DNA of 64,000 nucleotides, from positions 62,001 through 126,000 of the forward strand of contig NW_027305502.1 of NCBI RefSeq assembly GCF_039555335.1. Direction: 5' to 3'. Under the pieces are notes generated by a model, which was not told where the DNA came from, made no database searches, and saw nothing but the letters and a program-made list of their open reading frames with translations. Source of the stretch: Amphiura filiformis. Taxonomy: Eukaryota > Echinodermata > Ophiuroidea > Amphilepidida > Amphiuridae. A program made the translations under genes and the position numbers. This document shows positions 55,487 to 64,000 of the stretch, piece by piece; the stretch's first letter is position 1, and every line of letters starts with the position of its first letter.

Positions 55487-58400
55487 TCATTGTTCATATC
55501 TATCTTCTAATTGTTCAAGAAGCTGTAGCAACGGTTTCACATTGTATGGAAACAAACCTCGGTCCGAAATCTTTTCAACAGAATATCGCAACCTAATAAG
55601 AACAGTCATCGTTTCATCAAGGATGGTGTTTACTTTAACAGGACTAGAAGTAGCGGAGTCTATTGAGCTTTCACTCTTGCACTGTTGAGGAGATTCTAAT
55701 GCTATATTTGGTAATTTTGTTGGGCTGCCATCGCTATCTGAAGATATTTTTCTCTTTTTACATGCTGGTGTGGTCTCAATGTCATCATCAGTAGTTTGTA
55801 CAGTAGACACAGTCTGCATTTTAATTTCACATTTTCCAAGACTGCCTTGCATACTTAATACTTGGACATTTGTGTAATTATTTAGATCCTTTCTTTCATC
55901 AGCTAACTTCTTAATTACTTCCTCCATACTGCTTGCTATCTTATCACTTGAGGGGTTCATGCTACCCATGATACTATTTGTAGGGTTTGCTTGCTTCCCA
56001 TCTATTGTTTTTCCTTTGTGCATTACTTCATCACTACTGTCCACCTCTTCGCTGCAACTGTTTGTCGACGCCACCCTACCGGGGATACTAGAAGAGAAAT
56101 AGCGCCAATCGGATAGAACACATCGTATATATCGCACCAAATACAACAGAAAGCAGGTTTCATTTGATATTAGCAAATCTAAGAGCAAGTTGGGGTCAAA
56201 GGTCACTGTGTCCAAGAACTCAATGAAGATTACATGTGGATTTAATAGATCCATATCATCATTGGATAACAGCCCAGTTGAAGAATCTTGTACGGCTGGC
56301 TTCACAGGATTACTTCGCAATAGTTTGTAGAGCTGAAGGGCCCTCATCATGATCAGTATGAGGCTGTCATCTTGATCGGCAAACAGTTCAAACAACCATG
56401 TACTCATCTCACTGCCTTCCTTCTGGTCTATCTTGGTTATGATATATTTAGACATAGTATGCAGGCAGATGAAAACATTCTCTACTGCTTCTGCAGAATG
56501 AAAATAAGAAATTCAAAGGCAAAGTAAGTCAATAAAAAGCTCAATTCCTAAATTTAATAAACATAATTAGAGTGACAAATCAAGAATTTTGAGCAAATTG
56601 AGTTAAAGCATGTTTCTTACTATGTTTTAGCTGATCTTTCATTTTCACCAAAAATTTATGGAACATATTATTCTCCGATAATACCGATATAGGTATCAAA
56701 ATTAGGATTTGGACGAATCGCACCAAACTGCAATTAATAATATATGTTCAGCTAAATATACGATTCATCGCTGTCAAATTCATTAATCGCACTTAAGCAC
56801 AAATTGTCCAAATCAAAATTTCAATATCTACATCGGGAATAAGATTTACCATTAATATTTGGTGGAAATGAAAGCTCACCTGAAACATAATCATAAGCAT
56901 ATAATAACTCAATTAGTTATGCATATTTATATGACTTTTTTTTCTGAGGTTTTTACTTACCAAACAAGTCATTAAAGACAACATGTACCTAAGATCAGTA
57001 AAGTTTGTGGTGTACCAGTTTACAGGTTTACAATTTCATTATAAAGTGCAATAATCATTACTGATTTACTCAAATAAATATAGACATGTTTTAGTGCTTA
57101 TATTCTTAAATTGTAACCCTCTCCACATGGGTGTCGACTGCAGACGACAAGTTCAAAATTTTCTTAACAATTCAAAGATGTCAGAATTGTATATTTCAAT
57201 GACCATATTTGCCATCAGCATGAAAAATGCATTAAAATGAGTACAAACAAGCCTAGTATCGGTCCAGTGGTTCTTGAGATAGCTCTTGATATTTTGAGAA
57301 AATATCTCAAAAAGCTATATGGTTAGCATGCAGAGCTTTTGACCTTTTTGGTAAATCCCTTAAGCCTTTGCGAGTACACCTGAGAACTCGTCATTTGATG
57401 TTACACCGATCTGACGTCAAATGACGAGTTCTCAGGTGTACTTGCAAAACTTATGGATTTACCAAAAGGTCAATCCTCATCCACCTACCTTTGTTGCTTT
57501 CATTCTGTAGTACCATAATAGCTGCTGACATCACCAGTTTCACAAGCCCTCTCATCAGTGGGTAATCACCATTACAGAAACCACCTGTCCTTTTATCTCC
57601 ACTCCTCGTAATATTGATACCACCAAATCCTAGATGTACACCCCTGTATATAATCTTCTCAAGCCATCCACACCTAACTTGTGTCACAATTTTGTGCACG
57701 ATATTATACAAATCGGCATTCTGAACAGTGTGTAAATCGTTTGTAGTCTGATTTTGATTATCAAGAACATGATCAAAACAAGAGTTTATAATAATTAAAA
57801 TCTTTTTTGTTATTACTGGGGACAGATTGTCTAACCATAAAAAATCTGATATTTTCTGAAGTATTAAAGTTTGACTGTGTTCTGCCATCTGTGATGCACT
57901 TGAGTCATATTTCAACATTCCTTGGAGCAGCTCCAGGAAGGCCATCAAGATCTTAGTCAATTCATTGGAAGAAGTTATCACCAACTCTCCGGTGTTTTGC
58001 AAAGAACTTTTACCAGAGCAAGACTTTGCCATCTGAAAGAAAGCCTCCATGACAGATGGCAGGTCCTCTATTACCACAGCACTGCAGTATTGGGATAACA
58101 GGTGCGAGTTATCTGCAATACAATCAATAGAAATAAAATAAGAATGTGTAAGTTTTAAGGGGGTACTACACCCCTGGCCAATTTTGTGCCTATTTTTGCA
58201 TTTTTCTCAAAAATTATAGCATATTGGTGACAAGTAAGATATGTATATTATAGGGGCAAGGACTACAACTACTGTACTGAAAATTCAGCAACTCAAAGTA
58301 AGTAGTTATTGATTTATTGATTAAATATTGGTTTTCCCTCATTTTTGACTGTAACTCCACAACTGCTGTCTGTGCTGAAATAAAATTTCCAGTGCAGTAG

Positions 58401-60993
58401 TTGTAGTCCTTGCCCCTATAATATACATACTTGTCCCCAATACGCTATGATTTTTGAGAAAAATGCAAAAATAGGTACAACATTGGGCAGGAGTGTAATA
58501 CCCCCTTAATGTGGGTCCGAGGTTAGCAAGTATTGAGACAAAGAAAGCTGGCAGACATGAGGAATGGTATGGATTAAGGAAATCCCAAGGTTGATAAAAG
58601 GAGTGTTCTCTTCAAATGTGCTATTCCAGTTGAATCCATACACCCCCTATGGAAGACATGACTTTAATCTCACACACAGGGAGTGTGAATTTCAAATGGG
58701 ATTACCTGAATGGTGACTCCCTCAATTTGAAATCTACATCCCCTGTGTGGGAGATTAAGGTCATGTCTTGTCACAGGGGTGTATGAATTAGGCCGCTATG
58801 AATTTCAGCTGGAATAGCCAAATAGACTTACCACCATATGTATGACACAATCCTTCCATACAGCTGCACACATCGTTCTTTTCATCAGTGCTTTCCTTCT
58901 CACCAACATTCTTGAGTGCATCCAATGTGTAAACTATTTGGTTGACTTCACTTCTAGAGAACCCTTTTCTATTATTGAATATCAATGGTGTGATGCTGCT
59001 AATGAGATCCTTGAGGAAACTGGGTTGTACATGCTGTTAGAATAAGATCATTAAATTGAGTGAATTTTGTGACTTAATTCTATTGCAGGATTGAAATTTA
59101 ATTTTATAATATGACTGTTAGATTTCTGAACCATCACCTGGAATTATTATAAAATATTGTGACGACCACTTCAAATTTAATTGGTTTTTTTCCTGGCATT
59201 TGATCATTATTTGTTAGACCTACAAAATACAAATTTATATTTTCAATTATAAATGCCATTGGTCCATGGTTGTACAGTATGTACACTGTGACTACATTGG
59301 TTGGCACTGGTCAGCAGTAACCAGCAATGCGCTCAAAACCCAGCAGGCCTGTGGTATCTACTATAAACATGCTTACTGTTGCTGATGAAAGATGCTTCTA
59401 AAAATTATGAGGTAGGAATTAATTTCTTGTGTTTGGATCAAAAGTTTAACTTTGATAAAAGTGTGTGCAACAGTAACAAATTAACTTATTATTACCTGAA
59501 TATGGTTAGCAATTGCAGCTGTGAGACACTTTCCAGCACAAAATGCTATCAAGGAGTTCTCTGCTTGCAGAAGACTTCTCTGGAAATGGAAACAGAAGAT
59601 GTTTAGAGCCATAGTTTTTAATCAGGTCATTAAAACTTCACTTGTCAAGAAGTCTAGCTTCAAATTTGCTTACCGATAGCTTCACATTCAAGGCTAGAGT
59701 CCAAAGCTATAAGTTTAACAACATGTAGGTATGCTAGGTGAATTCACATTTGCCATCAAACTGCATCATTTTATATATCAAATTAAATTTTAAGCCCTTG
59801 AATAAAGAAAGCCAAAACTGAAAACCTTTTTGTCATTGCACTTTCCGTAGCAAAGTTATATCTTGTCAAAGATTGACTTTCATCAAAAAGATTCTGCTAG
59901 CAAAATTCCCCAAAACAGCATTTCGGTGGTGTTTCTAGATCTTAGTCTCATGATGATAGCAGCTTTTTTTAATGGAACTGCTATCAAAATCCCTCATAAA
60001 AAATCATATATTTGGGTCAAGTGAAGTATACAAAACATATTTATGTAGGTTTCCTTGACCAGCCTGTCCAATCTGTTCTTTTAAATTTCTATTTAAATAT
60101 GTATTGTGTTTGGGCCCCGGTCTAGGCGAATTTGGCTGACTAGCAAATGCCTCTCATACCTACAACATGCGATCGCAACAAAAATAGTGCTGAAATCATT
60201 CAAATCAAATTGCATTTCCAACTCAATTTTAGACTGTTCAAATTTCCAGCACTGATGTTGCAAATTGATGCATGTCACTCCGTCGATCATACACCGAGGT
60301 CAATCCTATTGATGTGAATATGGTCTCACACACCACATATATGTGCAGTGTTAACAACATTGGTTGAATCTGTGTTCAATTAATATTCCGATCATATAAA
60401 TTTTAAAGCAAAGGGACACATCAGGGTTTTTTTAAATACCGGATTTTGTCCCCGGGATTTTGTCACAATACAACTCTCAAAGTCGCGCATTATGATTTGT
60501 TGAAACGCATCACATGAAAGACCTTAAATTACAATAAAATGAACAGAGCAAGAGCAATGAACTTTATGTTCTTCTCGCACAGCAAAGCGTGTTACAGAAT
60601 ACAGTAAAGTGCCGTAACACATTCCACTCAAACATGTCAAAAGCATTACCATGATTACTATTTAAATCAACAAGAAGAAAGTATTATTAAAAGTAAGGGT
60701 ACCTTAATTTTTTATATACATTAACATACCAAGCAATCTAGAAATGCTGCATCTTCCAAAACCATTTTGGAGGTGCCAAAAGCCCATCTGCAATGGTTAG
60801 CTTCAAACAGATCTGTCAGCAGAGAGAGTTTCTGTAGAATGACATCACTGTGTTGAGATTTGCCAGTCAAGTCACACAAAATCTTCACAGTGTTGTCCTT
60901 GTAATCGCATAAACACAGCTGTTGTGTGAGCTTTTTATAAAGAGATTCATATGTGTATGTATTTAGGCCATCTTTGACTTCTGCCATCATCAT
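55487..60993 (-). CDS. LINS1: Protein Lines homologue 1, 5' end uncertain
   Basis: LINS1 is the animal orthologue of Drosophila lines, linked to Wnt and hedgehog patterning in flies and to cognition in humans; its biochemistry is poorly known. Coding exons read on the minus strand: 60730 back from the start, 59033-58832, 58112-57489, 56490-55487 (TGA). Phases 0, 1, 1 join cleanly at GT-AG sites. The last exon carries the family signature, FLDTVTFDPNLLLDLLI then ETCFLLYLVRYIRC, and the C-terminal motif LFPYNVKPLLQLLEQL. Between them is a low-complexity acidic/Ser stretch with a basic KKRK motif, as in other Lines proteins. From the first in-frame ATG (60993, three ATGs in a row) the product is 697 residues; vertebrate LINS1 is about 757. 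The frame stays open upstream to about 61120 without an ATG, so a further 5' exon is possible. Convergent with cactin, divergent from OSTF1. Confidence 0.9.
57112..57330 (+). repeat. GGTGTCGACTGCAGA family copy (LINS1 intron 3)
   Basis: Starts CTCTCCACATGGGTGTCGAC; sits beside the long inverted repeat at 57345-57466. Confidence 0.8.
57345..57466. repeat. Long inverted repeat beside a LINS1 splice donor
   Basis: TTTTGGTAAATCC...GTACACCTGAGAACTCGTCA pairs with TGACGAGTTCTCAGGTGTAC...GGATTTACCAAAA; arms of about 50 bases around an 18-base loop. On the LINS1 strand it starts about 22 bases after the donor at 57488. Confidence 0.88.
58159..58505. mobile_element. TTAA-flanked palindromic MITE, copy 2 (LINS1 intron 2)
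   Basis: Closely matches 9726-10073 in length and sequence, with TTAA at 58155-58158 and 58506-58509. It lies 46 bases from a LINS1 exon. Confidence 0.8.
58620..58820. mobile_element. GGGCTATTCCAGTTGAAATC-ended MITE, copy 4 (LINS1 intron 2)
   Basis: Ends 12 bases from the donor end of the LINS1 exon at 58832-59033. A small insertion (TTAGGCCGCTATGAA) lies near its right end. Confidence 0.8.
59740..60150 (-). repeat. Dispersed repeat, LINS1 intron 1 copy
   Basis: Inverted counterpart of 28135-28570, slightly diverged. Confidence 0.8.
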
Positions 60994-61476
60994 CTGAATT
61001 TGTGAAATAGCTATCAAAATGTCAAATACATTGCATGAGCATGTGAGTGAGTGTTTGCATTCAGTGGCAGGTTCCTGAATCAAAACATTGACCCACGTGA
61101 GTGACCTTGAAAAGTTCCCACGATGTTACTAGTATGAAATTGTCATATTTCCCTATAATAAAAAAATAAATATACGAACTGCTTAAATTGTCATTTGTCC
61201 TCATTAATACAAATATTAGATAATATTTGACATAATTATGAGCTTGAATTGATGATAACGCTTAATTATGTGTGAGAAAAATCAACTGACATGTTTTATT
61301 TAGACTTTTACAACAGTTAAAAACACACCAAGAAGTAGAACTTAACTTCCGGGTTATGTACCCGGAAATAGGAACAGTGTCAACGCACGATTGGTAAACT
61401 GAACTTGTTTCAGAGCTTCTGAATTACACTGTAACTTATTTTTCTACTTCATTGACTATTCACCAACATCAAAATA
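60994..61476. promoter_or_regulatory. Shared LINS1/OSTF1 head-to-head promoter region
   Basis: About 480 bp separate the first LINS1 ATG (minus) and the OSTF1 ATG (plus), with no TATA box where one would be expected. At 61345-61354 and 61360-61369 lie ACTTCCGGGT and ACCCGGAAAT, two inverted ETS/GABP-type cores five bases apart. Such sites are common in bidirectional housekeeping promoters (established knowledge). That they drive both genes is inference. Confidence 0.55.
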
Positions 61477-63445
61477 ATGTCTACACCTACGCCAGTAAGA
61501 CCAGCTCCGCCTCGGCCGGCGAAACCAGGTACGAATAGATCATTAAATAATTAAGCTTTTAAAAAAATTAAATTGGTTTTTTTTTAAATTTAAGCTTTCA
61601 TGCTTTTTTAATTCTAAGTAATATTATGACTAGAGCTCCAAATAAATCTATGATCAATCCTTCTTCATTTGTGGAACAACTAGACGCAGTATGCATGGTA
61701 GGCAACGTAAAAATATACGCTGCTTTGTGCATAAAAATTGCCACTACAATACGAGACCTTGCCTTGGCTTTTTCTAGTCATGCCGCATGCATGCCGAGCT
61801 CATGAGCTGGGGGGGGGGGCGCTGACATTCCAGCTTCAATATGGTGAAGACTTTTACTTTGCTCCTTTTCAACAAAGTTTTTTTTGAAAACACATTACCA
61901 GATTTTCCCGAAGACAAAGTACCCCTTTTATCTGATTTAAATACTCCTATGCTGACAATTTGGCGATCCACGCTACCGGTCAGTATATAGGTCACTTTTC
62001 TGTAATTACATTGTACTTGTATTTGGTAACACATGCATGGTGACCAACTTTTGCTGTGAATGGGGGGCAAGATTGTTTGGACAACAAGCAAGAAATAGTC
62101 TTCAGGTTTCTTGGTTTTCTTTTGTTTTTTATTAATTTTCAAAAACTAGAAAATGTTCTTGCTTTTGTTTTTAATTTTGAGCAACTTTGAGAAATATTCA
62201 CAAAAAATGGTCCAAAAATGCTAAATTTTGTAAAAAAAATCATACAAAGCATGAGTTTCACCCAAATCTCAAAGTTAATGTTTGAAGCATTTTCTGGACA
62301 TTTCTAGTTTTTAAAAATTAATAATAAAAAAATTACCCTAAGTCAATTATGAATGATCCTACATGTAGCATTTAGCTCTAGGTCCAGAGACACTCCAAAA
62401 TCGAAAAAATAAATAAAGTGTGTGCCTTGTTAATGAGTGACATAAGTATAAAGCTTTGTATGAATTCCCTTTATGAGCGCTGCCTGCGCTGACCAACGCT
62501 TTGACACATAATCGGCCAATCACATTATCAATTAGTTGATTATGATTGGTCAGATGATTGAATCAATCAATCAGAACCCACATCTGTGTTTACCCTCTCT
62601 AAATGTAAACAAGTGCCATTCTCTCCCATCAAGTATATACCTTTAAATCGTACAAATTTCTAGACATATGAAAATCTCATTTTGTTGTTGTTGGTTGTTT
62701 TTTTTTGTCAATTTCAGGTCAAGTGAAGGTGTTCCGTGCATTGTATGCATATAATGCACAGCATGTAAGTAACTAATTAATCTATATTTTTGTTGGTTTT
62801 ATAACTTTCACCCTCATTAACGTACAACTTCAAAAATGGTGTATAAATGGCTATAGTTTAATAGCTATAAATATCTTGACATATTGATAACACAAAGGCT
62901 TTTAGATGTCACATCCAGGGAGTTAGTCCTAGAGAAGGACCAACAAAGAGGTGGACAGACTGCCTGCTAAAGTCTTATTCAGATTTCATTTGACAGCTTA
63001 ACCATCGCGTATACGCGCGCGACTTCAAGCGTGTGCATTGGACCTTGTGCAAATAATGGCGCTGGACGGCTAGCAGTACGCTTTAATTTGTATTTAAAGG
63101 GAATCTGAATAAGACTTTACTGCTAGCTGAAGGCAAAAGAACCAACTCCATAGTAAACGCCAGCCATACAGTGGAAGACCGAACAGTTTGGCGGATGTGT
63201 CAGATGTGGATGCCACCACTCAACCCCCTGCTGGAGTGTGCATGTACATGGCATTGGTCAAGGTCAATTATTTATAGCATGCATGTCTACAAAATAAAGT
63301 AAAAAAAAAAGATGAATTCAGTTGTTTTTAAATTGACTTGCAGTTGCATGTATGTATACTATAATTATATACGGTGCAATATATTTTCCTACAGGATGAT
63401 GAATTGAGTTTTGATGAAGGTGATATGCTGTATGTTTTAGATGTG
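61477..63445 (+). CDS. OSTF1: Osteoclast-stimulating factor 1, first three coding exons (gene runs off the window)
   Basis: OSTF1 is a small cytosolic adaptor with an N-terminal SH3 domain and C-terminal ankyrin repeats; in vertebrates it indirectly promotes osteoclast formation and binds Src-type partners. Exons seen: 61477-61528, 62718-62764, 63395-63445, phases 1 and 0, all GT-AG, giving 50 residues. The N-terminus is Pro-rich (MSTPTPVRPAPPRPAKPG), followed by QVKVFRALYAYNAQ, which carries the ALYxY SH3 signature, then DDELSFDEGDMLYVLDVV, the acidic RT-loop region. Family proteins are about 214 residues, so the rest of the SH3 domain and the ankyrin repeats lie beyond 64000. The start codon is in an AATAATG context and directly precedes the Pro-rich leader typical of the family. 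Confidence 0.93.
61529..62717. other. OSTF1 intron 1
   Basis: AT-rich intron, with a run of ten G at 61810-61819. The minus-strand frame at 61774-62142 has no recognisable domain. Confidence 0.5.
62905..63240 (+). mobile_element. Non-LTR retrotransposon C-terminal relic, split by a MITE
   Basis: Before the insertion the frame reads GPTKRWTDCL; after it, AEGKRTNS... then EDRTVWRM. This is the usual C-terminal end of many reverse transcriptases (GRPxxRWxDxL ... DRxxWR). The frame is open on both sides of the insertion and in register. Lies in OSTF1 intron 2. Confidence 0.65.
62970..63117. mobile_element. 148-bp MITE with TA duplication
   Basis: AAGTCTTATTCAGATT at the left and its exact complement at the right, flanked by TA at 62968-62969 and 63118-63119. 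It holds a CG-rich core (CGCGTATACGCGCGCG). Confidence 0.88.
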
Positions 63446-63827
63446 GTAAGTACCTGTTTGTTTCATCCATCAATTAAAAAGCATATAAACATCAAAATGA
63501 CAACAAACAAAAGATGGAGGGAGATGAAAGTAGAAAATCCTGATGAATGTTGTACCACCGTAAAGAGGTTTGAACAAATGGCACACATTATACATGCTCA
63601 CTCACACCAGCTCAGTCACTCAATGACATGAAATACATAGTAGGCATAATATTAAAAATAGTGATAAAAACATGAATTTTGAAACAGAATAAAACTTATG
63701 AGCCTTCATATAATAGCCCAAACAAAACTTGTTTGACAGAATAAAATGTATGTTTGTACAGCTGAAAACATGTTTTAATCTTGTTGAGAAAATTTAATCT
63801 GATAAATTGGGAATTTTAAAACCTTAA

Positions 63828-64000
63828 AGGGGTACTACACCCATGCCCAATTTTGTGCCTATTTCTGCATTTTTCTCAAAAATTATAGCGCATTGGGGAC
63901 AAGTAAGATATGTATATTGTAGGGGCAAGGACTACAACTACTACACTGGAAATTTCATTTCAGTACAGACAACAGTTGTGGAGTTACATGTACAGTCAAA
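63828..64000. mobile_element. TTAA-flanked palindromic MITE, copy 3 (cut by window end)
   Basis: Left half of the same family, preceded by TTAA at 63824-63827, inside the OSTF1 intron after exon 3. The right half lies outside the window. Confidence 0.75.

Noticed and set aside
61774-62142. 122-codon minus-strand frame in OSTF1 intron 1
   Set aside because: No recognisable domain, low-complexity Lys-rich start and location within an intron; chance is the simplest reading.

Overview
The window is animal nuclear DNA: AT-rich, intron-dense, full of short transposon relics, with GT-AG introns and orthologues of three conserved animal genes. TTAGGG-type motifs, tRNA-headed SINEs, many short foldback elements and frequent AGGCCTA words fit a marine invertebrate deuterostome (echinoderm or hemichordate favoured). 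The species cannot be fixed from the sequence alone.

Region 1 to 27.7 kb holds no gene I can support. It carries relics of non-LTR reverse transcriptases (about 2.4 and 4.0-4.4 kb), a tRNA-headed SINE (6.56 kb), inverted-repeat elements, a 3-copy tandem repeat (10.9-11.7 kb), and a 2.3-kb-unit duplicated array (17.4-23.9 kb) followed by a second array (23.9-26.2 kb). Both arrays are punctuated by about 29 short imperfect palindromes of the CTATCTTC-N-GAAGATAG type, the most unusual structure in the window.

Region 27.8 to 51.2 kb is a complete 18-exon plus-strand gene for cactin, a conserved nuclear protein of the spliceosome and of NF-kB-type signalling (704 codons plus stop across 23.4 kb). 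All 18 exons join in frame with consensus splice sites. Its introns are packed with MITEs, a tandem tRNA-Ala-like SINE, a CR1/L2-like retrotransposon 3' end and long foldbacks.

Region 51.2 to 55.4 kb is the convergent space between cactin and LINS1, with a roughly 130-bp satellite and copies of a TIR element. Region 55.4 to 61.1 kb is the minus-strand Lines-homologue gene (LINS1) in four recognised exons. It is head-to-head with the plus-strand OSTF1 gene (SH3-domain adaptor), whose first three coding exons are in the window and which continues past the right edge. The 0.4-0.5 kb between the LINS1 and OSTF1 starts looks like a shared promoter with two inverted ETS-type sites.

Three insertions can be read directly because the empty target is visible: a 993-bp element (TA duplication) in one copy of the 2.3-kb unit, an 817-bp element (TTAA duplication) inside another repeat family, and a 148-bp MITE inside a retrotransposon reading frame.
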